Source: Viola odorata (lineage: Eukaryota; Streptophyta; Magnoliopsida; Malpighiales; Violaceae). From it: DNA of 64,000 nt. Numbering within the stretch: position 1 is the stretch's first letter; each line of letters begins with the position of its first letter. The stretch spans positions 30,429,475 through 30,493,474 of the forward strand of contig OY829545.1 of NCBI GenBank assembly GCA_963691705.1, written 5' to 3'. A program made the translations under genes and the position numbers. A model generated the notes under the pieces. The model did not search any database, was not told where the DNA came from, and worked only from the letters and a program-made list of their open reading frames with translations. This document shows, piece after piece, positions 21,812 to 33,048 of the stretch.

Positions 21812-23520
21812 TGATAGTATGTTTTTATGCACGATTTTCTCCCCATTTTCTCACCCATTTAAGGCATGATTCTGCTAATTTACCCTTGTTTTCACTACTA
21901 TTACAGATCTAGGCCTAAATAGGGAGTTTATGCGAAAAGATGCATTTTTGGAGTATTTTGTGCAGTTTTGAGCTTCAAGACCAAAAGTCGAGGTCCCGAG
22001 TCCAAAGCAGCGTTCAAGGTCCCGAATAGGATTCTCCATTCGGGACCCCGAAGGGCGAAGAATGACATTTCCACGTGTCCTCTTGCCAGAGCTTCCATGT
22101 GCCTCCTCTGACAATATTCCAGCAGTCTGCACTGACCACCAAATACCAACCACTCTGACCATCTCAGCCCTTGAGCCCAGTCCAGACCTGCCAAAGCTGG
22201 GAAAATCAGACAGCTTTATGCTTTTTCAGCTTTGTGCTTTAGGGAGCATGGATCCATTATAGTAGGCTTTCATTTAATTCATTTTGTCCCTAGTTTTAGG
22301 CTGAAGATATTTTGTGCTTGGAGCTCTAGTATATAAGGAGTATCCAAGAGTAGTTTAGGATCATCTCTTATCATTTTTATCACTTAGCAAGTTTTAGAAA
22401 ATCATATTAGTTTTAGTTTTCTTAGACTTCTCTCTAGTTTATCTCTCTAGTTCTTGTTAGCTCATCTTCAACCTTGCCGCCGGGCTTCAAAACGGATTTT
22501 AGTAACAAAGTTTTCTTACCTTACTCTATTTATTTACTTCTTATGCTTTCTTTAATTATTATTTGTTCATCTTCAAGCATGAGTAGCTAAATCTTTAATT
22601 CTTAGCAAGGGTTATTCAAGGGTTGCAAGGGCAGATTCGAGGCCTTAATGTGCTTAATATATTCTTGATACCATATTCAACTACTTATCATTTTAATTAC
22701 ATCTTTGCATGAAATAATTTGAGGCTTGATCAATTGATTATTATTTTGTGTGAATGCTGCCATCTGTGTGATGAATACGGAAGGAAAATTGCATGGAACA
22801 AGTAGGCATCTGTTTAGTCTTGACTGCGCTGAAGTGGTCTCGAATAGATAGGGTGGGTGGTTGATTAGAGCGAGGTCATGAGCCTGACAAACTGCGGGAC
22901 TTTCAGCTCTAGATCTGTCTTTTCTTAGCTTCATGGGCAGTTTGAGTATGGCCCTCCCGCATTCGTGCCTGGAGGGATGGCGGACTGTCAAGACTACCTC
23001 ATATGTGGAAACGAGGGGTAGTTTCTCTTAAGAGAAAAGTAGGGGATATCCGAGGAATCTGGTCCCTATGTCATTTCTATGATGTCTCGAATAGAATACC
23101 CTTTAGCTGATGACGATCGAGCCCCCGAATGCAACCCGAGAGTACCTTTGCTAAGAATCCTTCTTTATTTGATTATTTGCGACTATTTCACCCCTGTTTG
23201 ATATTTTTGAACTCATTTGCTGATTTGCTTACTTTATCATTCGGGACCTTGAACGTGACATTCGAGACCCCGAATACTGCTTTCCTAGATAGAAATTGTT
23301 AGCTCCCCAATCTATCTTGGCTAACTCGTTTAGCCAAACCCCCCCCCCCCCCTGCGCGCGCGCTGATTGTTACTCTTTGTGCTTTTGTACCGCGAATTCA
23401 TTCAAGACCTTAGATCAGTCTCTCACAATCCCTGTGTTCGACCCCGACTACCACTGTACACATTATCGCTTGTGCACACATATTTTTGGGCATTATAAAT
23501 CTCTATTTGACTGACGATCA
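21812..23520 (+). repeat. 3' LTR of the Athila-like element
   Basis: 1709 bp. Relative to the 5' LTR it has a C-run and (GC) expansion at about 23338-23362, where the other copy has CCCCCCCTCCCCTG. Confidence 0.93.
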
Positions 23521-24030
23521 TGATGCATGGATCATCCACGTGGATGGAGCCAAAAATCAAGAGTTAGCTGGCGTGGGAATTTTCATGATCGGACCCGATG
23601 ACATACAGATGCGCTACGCCATCAGAATTCTGCAACCGCTATCCAACAACACGGCCGAATATGAAGCGTTACTGGCCGGACTTAGAATAGGCAACAACTT
23701 CTTCATTGAAGCTACACGCGATGTGGGGGCAATGCGTGATTCGCAACTAAAGATACGGGGGGACTCTAAATTGGTAATAGATCAAGTCTTGTGAAATTCC
23801 CAAGCCCGGGAACCCATCATGATTCAATACCTTGTAAAGGTAAAACATGAGTTAACAGAGACACAGAGAAAAGGCATTCAAGTCTGCTTCGAGCATATTT
23901 CTCGAGAAGATAATAGTGAAGCTGACAATCTTGCTAAAATGGCAGCTAACCCGGCAGCCTCCATACACAAAGATGTGCATTACGGTGAGATACCAGTGCC
24001 CTCTTTCATGGAAGAACAAGTGTCTCTGTG
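23521..24030 (+). pseudogene. Second RNase H of element 2
   Basis: The plant-type RNase H resumes after the Athila-like element: HVDGAKNQELAG, NNTAEYEALLAG, IRGDSKLVIDQVL and NSEADNLAKMAA carry the four acidic active-site positions. A TGA at 23792-23794 breaks the frame between the third and fourth of these (element 1 has GGG there). The domain continues into a linker shared with element 1 (VPSFMEEQVSLCVEEIESDW). Confidence 0.85.
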
Positions 24031-25275
24031 CGTAGAAGAAATAGAGAGTGATTGGAGAATCCCCGTTGTGAAATATTTGAAACATGATGAGCTGCCAGTA
24101 GATAGCACTGAAAAAAGGAAAATTTTGAAACAAGCAGCACGGTGCACGTACTACAATGGGGAATTAATTCGAAAATGTTTCTCTCATCCAGCTGTGAAGT
24201 GCATAACGGAGCAGGAAGGCCTCCACACTTTGCGAGAAATCCATGAATGAATATGCGGCATGCATGTGGCTGGTGACACCCTAGCGGCGCAGGTCTTTCG
24301 TTCGGGATTCTACTGGCCCACCATTCGCAGAGACTGTCACAACTTTGTAAAATCTTGTCAGAAATGTCAAGAATACGCCAAGATCCCTCGAAGACCAGCC
24401 GTGCAAATTTCAGAAATTGTCGCCCCTTGCCCGTTTGCCAAGTGGGGAATTGATATTTTGGGCCCGTTTCCAAAAGCCAGATCCCAATTGAAATTTGTGG
24501 TCGTGGCGGTAGATTATTTCACGAAGTGGGCAGATGCGGAGGCGGTAAATTTGTGGTCGTGGCGTTTCTTCAAATATCAAGTCATAATGCGATTCGGGTA
24601 CCTCGCATATTGGTCAGCGACAACGGAACATAATTTACAAGCCAATTCTTTAGAGATCAATGTGCAGAATTCCAAATTGAGCAAAGATTCTCTTTTGTAG
24701 CACACCCGCAAACCAATGGTCAGGCAGAAGTGACCAATCGCAGCATCCTCAGCGGCATCAAAAGGAACCTAGAAGGTTCTAAAAAGAAATGGGCAGACGA
24801 GCTGCCATATGTAATGTGGGCCTATCACATGACCGTCAAAACTACTACTGGAGAAACCCCCTTTGCGTTAGCCTTTGGTACAGAGGTTGTCACGCCGGTA
24901 GAAATTAGCACCTTGAGCCTGCGAGTGGTATATTTCAGAGAAGAATTTAATGAAGAAAGGTTACGCGCTAACCTTGATGCGCTACCAGAAATACAAGAAG
25001 AGGCTCTCCTAAAAACTTTGCATTACAAAAGGAAAATGGCGCAATACCATAACAGACAAGTCAAGGAGCGACTGCTCAAAGCAGGAGATCTAGTGCTCAG
25101 AGACAAACGAGTAGCGGGGCAACGCATGGGAAAACTTAGCCCAAATTGGGACGGGCCATATCGCGTCAATCGCGTCATCGGAAAGGGAGCATACCATTTG
25201 GAAACACTTGACGGTACCCCCTTACCAAACTCTTGGAATATAGCCCATTTAAAACTATATCATGCTAGAAGTTAA
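24031..25275 (+). pseudogene. Integrase of element 2
   Basis: The zinc-binding part (HPAVKCITEQEGLHTLREIH; CQKCQEYAK) is followed by core motifs VDYFTKWADAEA, SDNGT (frameshifted), and NGQAEVTNRSIL. Breaks: TGA at 24248-24250, a local rearrangement at 24545-24570 where TAAATTTGTGGTCGTGGCG is a second copy of upstream bases and replaces about 30 bp, and a base lost near 24600. After 24730 the frame is open to the end (DGPYRVNRVIGKGAYHLETL). Confidence 0.87.
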
Positions 25276-25375
25276 TATCCCCTATTTGGCATTGATAACA
25301 TTGATCTAACGCATAAATGAAAGGCATCTTTGTGCACATTATGGCCAACAATACGCAGATAATGAAGAATGCCAG

Positions 25376-25867
25376 GAGTGAAAATTCTATCCTTGTGATG
25401 GCTGGTCCTGATCAGACAGCCCACTAAGACGAGGCACGCCTTGGCATAAATAGCATTGGGGGTGAAAATCCTATCCTTGTGGTAACCGTGCTCACACAGA
25501 TGGCCCATTAAGACGAGGCACGTACCAACGTCCCCGGGAGTGAAAATCCTATCCTTGTGGTAACCGTGCTCACATAGACGGCCCATTAAGACGAGGCACG
25601 CCCCGGCATCCTGGGAGAGTGAAAATCCTATCCTTATGGCAGCCATGCTCACATAGACGGGCCATTAAGATGAGGCACGTCCCCAAGGAGGTAGTAACTC
25701 CGTCTTGGAAGTGAAAATCCTATCCTTGTGGTAACCGCGCTCACACAGACGGCCCATTAAGACGAGGCACGCTCTAGGAACGTGAGGTTTCAACGCTTGG
25801 GAGTGAAAATCCTATCCTTGTGATGGCCGGTCCTGATCAGACGGCTTACTAAGACGAGGCACACCCC
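25376..25867 (+). repeat. Six-unit tandem array after integrase, element 2
   Basis: Units start near 25376, 25460, 25538, 25617, 25708 and 25801. Unit number, order and the odd fifth unit (GGAAGTGAAAATCC preceded by a longer spacer) match element 1 one to one, so the array is inherited rather than formed separately. Confidence 0.92.
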
Positions 25868-26488
25868 AAGCCGATCGTTGGCATTTGAAACAAGGAGAGA
25901 TATCCTAGCTAGTAACCGAGCGGTTGATACCCGGTGAAGTTGAGCTGGAGAGATGTCTCTATCGCAACAACATACTTAGCAAGGCTAAATGATCTCCCTA
26001 ATAATAAAGGGTAGCATGAAATTATGCATGACACAGATGGAAACAATAACCACTTTGTTCTCTGAAACATCACTAAAGAAATAATAATGCAATGTCAATG
26101 TAGTGATAAATGCGGTATTGAACATGAGATGTGAAGAAATGATTTCCTGATTCCCAACGGAGAATAGAGAATGCAAAGGCGCCACAGGAAAGTCTCCCTC
26201 GAAAAATGAGCCACTATGAAACATTATGTCTGTAAAAGACAGAAATGTTTTAGCAACCGCGGATGGTACGCAACGGTTAATTAACCGCATAAGGTATGAT
26301 AGCCACTTTATAATGATTTTGATAGCAAGGCTTACTAACTTCATTGTGACAGTAACATCACGAAACAAGACCAACAAAGAAAAAGTAGCGACTTAAAAGA
26401 AAGGTGATATCGTCAAAATAACAGAATATTCCCAAAGGATGGATTAAGCCATCCTGGCAACAAAAAATCAAGAGGCAAAGGGCAAAGT
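25868..26488 (+). other. Spacer between tandem array and antisense gene A, element 2
   Basis: About 620 bp; I see no gene. A minus-strand ORF (25985-26377) is present here but not in element 1, so I treat it as chance. The end (26363-26488) is homologous to the first bases of element 3 at 34211. Confidence 0.5.
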
Positions 26489-28826
26489 CTAAGAAGCAGC
26501 TGACGCGTCGTTTCCTCCTTGCTCGGCGGCCCTCGCGCTGTAGAAATCTTCGTCAGACACGTGTGAAGATCTCTCCTCAAAAAAGGCAGAAAGAGTTTCA
26601 ATCTGATCATTGTTCACCTCATGATGACGCATAAAGGTCTCTGTCATAAGCATTGCCCCCTCTCTTAGATACCAACGGCATTTCTCGGCAGAAAGGCTAA
26701 GATTGGCAGCCAACTCAGCATTCCGTTGCCTCTCTTGCGCTAGTGCAGCCTCTTCTCCAGAAAGGCGCGTGCTTAGAACGATGCCTTTCTGCTTCTCCTC
26801 CTCCAACGCAAGTTTGGCAACCTCTGCCTCTTGCTTGGCAGCGCTCGCCTCTTGTTTAGCAGCCTCCGCCTCTTGCTTGGTAGCCGTCATAGCATCCAAA
26901 AATCTGTGACGCTCAGAAGATAGGGTATCTATTTCTCTTTGTTTCTCCGCCGCCTTCTTAGCGTTGGCTTCACCCATATAATGAGCATGGCAGAAGGAGG
27001 AAAACATTTTAGAGCGAAGAAAATCCATGCGTCCCTGATGACCCTTGGCTAAAAACACATCCTTCTCCTTTTGGTGCGACAATATTCGAGCCTCCAATAG
27101 AGATGTAGACGCAAGAATAGCCTCAGAGCTATCGGTCTCGGAAACTTGAAAAGCTTTCTCCCTAAGGCCACCCAGGTTAACGTGGTGGGTAGGAAAGCTG
27201 GGAGGAGCGTACGGAGTTATGCCAATCATAAAAGTCAGGAGCAGAATCGTCCTTTGCGGCAGCAAGCGGGGACGAAGGAACAAAAAATATTGCAGGAGGA
27301 GAAGATGGGCGGTCAGCAGTGCCCTCTAAGGTAGAAACAAAAGACTCACCACCACCGACTGCCTCATAACCCAGCATCTCCAAGTTAAAACCTACAGCAC
27401 CAGAGGTAGAATGGATGGGAGAGTTAACAAAAGCACGGATATCGACAGCAGGGCCAGCACCTTGAGGTTGTCCGGGAGGTGCGTCATTCCTTGTGACAGT
27501 TGTCAGGGGTGGGTTAACGCCAGATGACGACGGACTGCTATGAAGGTCGTGGCGAATCTTCTTCTGCCGCTCAGCAAGCTCGCTCGCAAAAGGTTATATC
27601 TTCGTGAGAAGGAGAATGAGGGGAAACGTGGCCAACTCCCTAAGAAAAGGAAATGCAATGAGGACACAGCAAAAGAACGAAAAAATCAGGAGCGGTAGCG
27701 AACAGATATACCTGGTTAGAAGAAGAAACCAAAGGAATCCTGGTAGGAATTAGACCAGCGGACACTTCTAGAGAAGCGGTAGCCTGGGAAAGAGCAGGGG
27801 GTACGGCGGTTGCCTTTTTACTTCTTTTCCTTCTCGTAACGCGCACCCGCGAAGATGACGTTTGAGCAGCACTGGCAGTAGCGGCAACTCCCTGAGAAGG
27901 TGACCCGACCAAAGTAACACCGATAGCCCCACCTTCAGCAGCAGCAGCAACGGCGGCAGCTTAGGCCCTTCGCGCTTGCTCCCTCCTCTTTTTCCTCCGA
28001 ATGTATTCAGGTTCCCAACCGGGTGGAACCACTGCACAGTCATGAAAAAATGTTAGCGTTAGCATTTCCCAGTAGCATGAAATAATAAGGGCAAATGCTC
28101 ACCCATTCTACAATCTGGAATTGCCACTCCATTTGCCACTTTACGAGTGTCAATACTGAAATCCATTTGGAGCAGCGTCTTTAACCAACCATCTTCCGGA
28201 TCGGAGAGTGGTTTTCTGCTACCCCAGGCCTCATTTTTGATTTCCTCATTAAAGCCAGTTCTCCACAAAGGCTCAGGCAGGTTAACAACGAAAAATTCTT
28301 CTTTCCAATGAGGAACGGAAGATTCGATACCCATAAGTTTCCAAGTAAAGGGCTTCAGTGAGTCATCATCATAGCGGGGTGATATTGATATTACCCCCTT
28401 GCGAGAATACAACTGGAAAACATCGTGAAGTAAGGCTAGTGAAGGAGACTCAATCCCTTTGAACTGACACAGCGCCGCAAAAGCGCTAACAACGCAAATT
28501 GCGTTAGGACTCAGTTGGGCTGGATTCAAGTCAGAATTGGCCAGCAACAGTTTTACAAGTGGGTCAAGGGGAAGCCAAAACCCATGGTCAAACAGTTTAG
28601 CATACAATATCCTACTATTATTGGGCAATGCACTATTAAGGCAAAGAGGGTCAGTGGCGACACTAGTAGAGTAGCCCTGAGGAAACCGAACATAGAAATT
28701 GGACAGACAATAATGAACCAAGGGCAAGGTGTAAAGACAAGTGGGGGTGTCACTGATCTTCTGCTCCCTAGCAGATTTTTGGGAACTTTCTCCCTCGGTA
28801 AATTTTGAAGAACGGGTCTTAGCCAT
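26489..28826 (-). pseudogene. Antisense gene A of element 2 (PF04195-like), three exons, broken
   Basis: Exon 1 28826-28103 (724 nt), exon 2 28031-27712 (320 nt), exon 3 27639-26489; exons 1 and 2 sum to whole codons. Start MAKTRSSKF. Exon 1 is fully open: LYAKLFDHGFWLPLDPLVKL, LNPAQLSPNAIC, FVVNLPEPLWRTGFNEEIK. Exon 2 has a basic stretch (RVTRRKRSKKA) that may be a nuclear signal. Exon 3 ends in a long coiled coil with repeated AAKQEAE units (about 26850-26910) and the tail EERSSHVSDEDFYSARAAEQ. Breaks: TAA at 27961-27963 in exon 2, a one-base insertion near 27592, and another shift near 27230. Confidence 0.78.
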
Positions 28827-28999
28827 AACCAGTAAAAAAGGAAAAGAAAATAAAAGAAGGAAGTAATGTGTGTACCTTCGTAAAAGAAATCCCAAGAATC
28901 TTAGAGCGAACAAGAAGAAGCGGCGTGAGTTATTTTCAGAAGGAAGCAATGAGCGATGAATGAGATAAAAAAGAAAAAAGAAGGCGGGGGAAAAAACAC

Positions 29000-29007
29000 T
29001 ATATAAC
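29000..29007 (-). promoter_or_regulatory. TATA box upstream of antisense gene A, element 2
   Basis: Minus-strand GGGTTATATAGTG lies about 175 bp before the start codon. It matches the boxes in elements 1 and 3. Confidence 0.6.
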
Positions 29008-29447
29008 CCTAAAAGGGGTTGAAAGGGTGTAACCAGTTAGCAACTGACACATGGCGAGATAGCGCAATGAAAGGACGCGACACACGCGAAGGACGCAACT
29101 TCAAAAGAGGAACGCTTCAATCCCGCTATTCCCTAGAAGGTGTCTATCTCAAACGCTTCATCATATTTCTCATCATCATTTTTTGATCGCATCAACGAGG
29201 GGATTCATAAGCATTTAATGCTCTGAAAAGCAGCATCAACTCTGACACACAATCTCAAGAAATAGCGCGGTAGCGTAAGTAACATCGATAATATGACAAG
29301 ACCCAGCGTTTGAGGAAAAAACATCAATAACCTTAAGAGCGTTAGCCTTATTACAAGAATAGCAAATGATAAATGTTTTCGGGAAAAGTGAGTGATGAAT
29401 CGAAGAACAAATACAGATAGAGAGGACAGCAATCAAGAGAGAAGTCG
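29008..29447 (-). other. Intergenic segment between antisense genes B and A, element 2
   Basis: No gene seen; homologous to the same segment in the other copies. Confidence 0.5.
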
Positions 29448-31599
29448 TTACGCGTCACCGTAACTGTCACCAATTTTTTCTCCTCCGGAGGAAGACGCAT
29501 CATTTCCATCTTTATTAACTTTGTCTATTATGGCAGAAACACAATCGGCAACATCGGTCGGACTGAAGGAGCCGCCCCCGAAATGGGCAGTGAGCCCAGA
29601 AGTGAGGGCCTCCAGGACTTTCTTCTTCCAAAGCTCTATCTTTAGCAGAAGCCTAGAAAATTCCTCGTCTCGAGCCAGCATTTCTTCGCGAAGAAGAAGA
29701 TTTTTCTCTTTTTCCAAAGCTAACTCCGCCTTCAAAACATCGGCTATCGCTTTCCCTTTGGATTTTTCTCTACTCGATTCCTTCTGTGAGTCGTCATAAA
29801 GACGCGTCAGCAATCTCGTCTGTTCTAATGACTGATCAAGCTGCACCTTCTGAGCACACATGGCACGGGCAGAATCTCGCATTTCGCTGTCAAAAGCCTC
29901 TACCGCATAATGAAAATAACGGAAGATATCAAGAGAATCATTTGCAACATGCCTGTAGCGAGCTCTTGGAGAAAGCTGAAGGAATTTCTCTTTCTCTGAA
30001 GAAGAGCTCATCATTTCTCCTATCAAGGGCGCGGTGAACTCGTCCCTTGAGAAGGGATTTTCTACCCCTGCAGCACGGAGGCTGTTGAAGCCAAAGCCCG
30101 CCAAGTCCATACGATAGCGCGAAATCCCTTTGGGGCCGTCAGGAGAGAGATTGATCATCGGAGTCGGAGGAGAACCTTGATTACTCACCTCGGAGATAGA
30201 AGTGAAAAACAATCGAGGAAGATCCGTGAGCGGTAGCTTAGAAGTTGGAGAAGTCGTCGTCACCACATCAGGAATAAATTGAGAAATGGGAGAATCAGGA
30301 GCGTTAGGTGGCGAAGGAGAATCTGTCACCAACGAGACTGTAGCAGCAGTAGGAGGGCAGACCGTCGGCACGTCAGCAACTACCGCGGGTTGAGAAACTC
30401 TTACCGTAGAAGAAACGGCAGGCGCTGCGGCAACCCTCGCGACAGCATGATCAGAAGAGGTCCCGGTAGCCTGCCCAACCATGCTTACCCTCAGTTTCTT
30501 TCGCTGAAGTGAGGAGGCATGACAAAGGTCTGGCTTGGCATCTACGTCTTCGCTTTGGCTGCTATCGTCACTATCAACTAGCCGAGTCACAGGCTGACTT
30601 ATATTTATCCCTCCCTGACGAGGCGGTAGCCAATTGTCGATAAAGCGAGAGGGCGTGAAATAACGCGCCCTCGCCCCCTCCCAGCGACTGTCTTTATTTT
30701 TCTCCTTTTGGGCCGAACGCCCCTAGGACTGGAGCGTGAGGCAGGAGGGGAGGCCGGTATAGTTCTGAGCGGCATCACATTCAAGGGGGCGTTAGCTCCC
30801 CCTAAGGGCTGCCCGTCAGTATCTCCTGATAAAGAAGTATGTGAGAACATAAAAGGATGAAAGAAGGAAAATGCGAAGAAAGACAAAACTCACCCATAAC
30901 GCACTCGTCTAGAAGTTTGTACAGGGTGAATTCTCGAATGCGATAACGAGTACTCTTATCCAGCAAAGTGTTAGCTTGATCAAGCTCGCTCCTAGTCAGC
31001 ACCACTGGGTTTTCCCAAAGGGGACCAATAAGCTCTTGATTAAAGCCGCAGCGCCACCAACGAGATGGTAGCTCAAGAATAAAAAAGCTATTTTTCCAGT
31101 CAGCCACGGTCCTCTCAAAGCCACAGAATCGCTGCCAGAACGACTGCACAAACGCGTCATCCCACCTTGGAGTAATACTGATTAAACAATCGTGACAAGT
31201 CATGCTAAAGAATTTGCGAAATAAATTGAGAGATGGGGCGAGAATGCCCTCCAACTCGCAAGCGCGAAGAAAGGCATAAACCCCACACCAGGAAGAAGGA
31301 GTTATCTGGGCAGGATTAAGCTTGTATTCCCGCAGCAGTGTTGTTATTAAGCCATGAACTGGGAGACGAAAAGCATAGAGAAACATTTTAAAATAAACCA
31401 ATCTATAGTTTCCCCACAGCGGATTGTGAAGGCGCATGTCACCCTCAAGAATAGTGGGGACGCACCCGGGAGGGAAAGTGATACCATTCTTCTCCAACTC
31501 AGCATTTAAAACCGCATCGCAAGAGAAAATACTGGGTGATTGTACGATTTCTGGATCCACGGGTCTCCAGAGAAATCGTCTGGTTCTAGTCACAACCAT
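29448..31599 (-). pseudogene. Antisense gene B of element 2 (PF04195-like), two exons, one frameshift
   Basis: Exon 1 31599-30894 (706 nt, the same length as in elements 1 and 3) is fully open: FLYAFRLPVHGLITTLLREY, LNPAQITPSSWC, FILELPSRWWRCGFNQELIGPLW. Exon 2 (30825-29448) starts with PLNVMPLRTIPASPP and a basic RPKRRKIKTVAGRGRGR patch, loses one base near 30655, then continues with DSDDSSQSEDVDAKPDLCHA, QRKKLRV, and the coiled-coil segment DVLKAELALEKEKNLLLREE. A possible 5' leader intron (GTATCACTT ... CATTAG) ends 8 bases before the ATG region. Biochemical role unknown. Confidence 0.78.
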
Positions 31600-32069
31600 A
31601 ATAAACTAATGAACAGAAAATCTGAAGGGATGAAGTGATACCTCGAAGGGAAAGATCCGCAGACGGAATTGGCGAAGGGTGAAGGTCGGACGAGAACCTT
31701 TTCAGAGAAAATATAGGAAAGGGAGAAAATTTGAAATAAGGGCAAAAAGCATTAGAAAGAGAAGATAATCTCTTTTAAAGACCCAAAATGTCACAGCATT
31801 AACTGAACCACCAGTCGCGCGAGGACGCGTGTAGAAGAAATGGGCCACATGGAATAATGCTCAGAAGTTAGAAGCAAGCAGTTACTCGTCACGACCTACC
31901 AAGTGGCAGTTAATGATTGGCCAAGTCAAAGCAGTTACAGAGCACCTGACGCAGCAAAGCTAACATTTTTGTGTCAGCTATCGAAAAATTCGCACGGTGG
32001 CAAGGGAAAGAATATCAGTTTATTGATTAAAAGCCCTACGGCATCTACAGCGAACCTAACGCTAGGCCA

Positions 32070-32555
32070 CTAATCCTTGTCAGGCCAGTACATGTCATAG
32101 TAAAAAATGTCGTCATCATCCGAGAGCGGCAGACCTCCGTTGTAGGGAGGAAAAGGCTCGTCAATCTTGCAGGGCCTTTGGTCAAGCTTAGGCACCGGGC
32201 TTGTCGCGGGAGCAGCCTCCTCTATTGAAGCGGCGCGGGAGCCCTTCCCCATAGTAAATGCGGCTGGCCCTGAGTTGGTGTTCTGAATAGAGACTCTCTC
32301 CTCTGAAAGAGGACAAGGGGCAGACGGTGACATTTCATCACCTTTCTGTAGTGCGAAGTAGTGAGGCTCATAACCGGCGAAGAAAGATTCAAAGGTCTTC
32401 TTTGTTTTCTTTGGGTTCTTGCGACCCCGGCGTTTGGCAAAGCGTTTGGTAGGCCTCCATGGAGGTGATGAAGGAGGATTGTCTGAATCTGGCAAAGTTG
32501 GAGAAGTCGACGGAGAGTCACGCGCCGCAGTATCAAGAAAGTAGGAATCTGCCAT
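32070..32555 (-). CDS. Antisense gene C of element 2, intact, unknown family
   Basis: 161 codons, uninterrupted, MADSYFLDTAARDS to the tail DDDDIFYYDMYWPDKD. The first half is rich in Pro/Ser/Asp (SPTLPDSDNPPSSPPWRP), then there is a basic patch (KRRGRKNPKKTKK), a variable middle, and a conserved EPFPPYNGGLPLSD plus acidic/aromatic tail shared with element 3. Low complexity and charge suggest an unstructured protein with a nuclear signal. A TATA-like box is at 32625-32634. No family recognised. It lies between genes D and B in the same orientation. Confidence 0.62.
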   Translation of the reverse strand: MADSYFLDTAARDSPSTSPTLPDSDNPPSSPPWRPTKRFAKRRGRKNPKKTKKTFESFFAGYEPHYFALQKGDEMSPSAPCPLSEERVSIQNTNSGPAAFTMGKGSRAASIEEAAPATSPVPKLDQRPCKIDEPFPPYNGGLPLSDDDDIFYYDMYWPDKD

Positions 32556-32624
32556 TAAGCCACAAGTAATCCAAGAAAAGAAATAAGAAGAAGAAGGTGA
32601 GCAAGAAAAAGGAGAGAAAAAACC

Positions 32625-32634
32625 CCTTTAAATA
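32625..32634 (-). promoter_or_regulatory. TATA-like box upstream of antisense gene C, element 2
   Basis: Minus-strand TATTTAAAGG lies 70-79 bp before the C start. Confidence 0.55.
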
Positions 32635-32869
32635 GCCAAGGGAAAGGATATCCCGATCTCTTTGCATGTCCCTTGAATGCAATAAGTGCACCTGGAGAAG
32701 AAAAATCATGATTACAAAATCTGATGAGGCGCACGCAACTGTTCGAGAACAGCGTCAATCAAAAGGCACCAAAAAACCGCCCAATTATGGGAGCGTGGCG
32801 CAAGAGAGGATCGAGTAAACATTTATTGCCAAAATTCAAAGCACCAAAACACCTCATGGCAAGAAAAGA

Positions 32870-32887
32870 CTCATTTTCGGTTGGGCT
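32870..32887 (+). repeat. Internal copy of the 3' LTR-boundary motif, element 2
   Basis: CTCATTTTCGGTTGGGCT, preceded by AAGAAAAGA. Its twin at 33627-33644 abuts the 3' LTR (757 bp away). Confidence 0.72.
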
Positions 32888-33048
32888 TATAATAGCCATA
32901 CCTGACTATAACAGCAAACAGTAAGAGATCAAAGGTAGAAGACAGAGTAGCAGTTAAAGCAATATTTTATTTAATTACGGCCCGAACGGCCTAAGCGCTC
33001 AAAGCGTCTACACAGAAAGCATTAAAGCAAGAGAACAACAACAAAGGG

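Larger units (their letters stand above)
17308..23520 (+). mobile_element. Non-autonomous Athila-like Ty3/gypsy element (6.2 kb)
   Basis: LTRs 17308-19007 (1700 bp) and 21812-23520 (1709 bp) both start TGATAG and end GACGATCA, with perfect 5-bp duplication TGATG. About 45 substitutions separate the LTRs by eye (2.5-3%). The 2.8-kb interior has no gag-pol frames. The primer site TGGCGTCGTTGCCTGGGA (19011-19028) resembles the tRNA-Asp type used by Athila elements. Lineage is inferred from that site, the long LTRs and the AAGTGTGGGGA motif typical of this group. It must depend on a helper. Confidence 0.88.

Noticed and set aside
25985..26377. Minus-strand 130-codon ORF after the tandem array of element 2
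   Set aside because: Not present in the homologous segment of element 1; likely chance.
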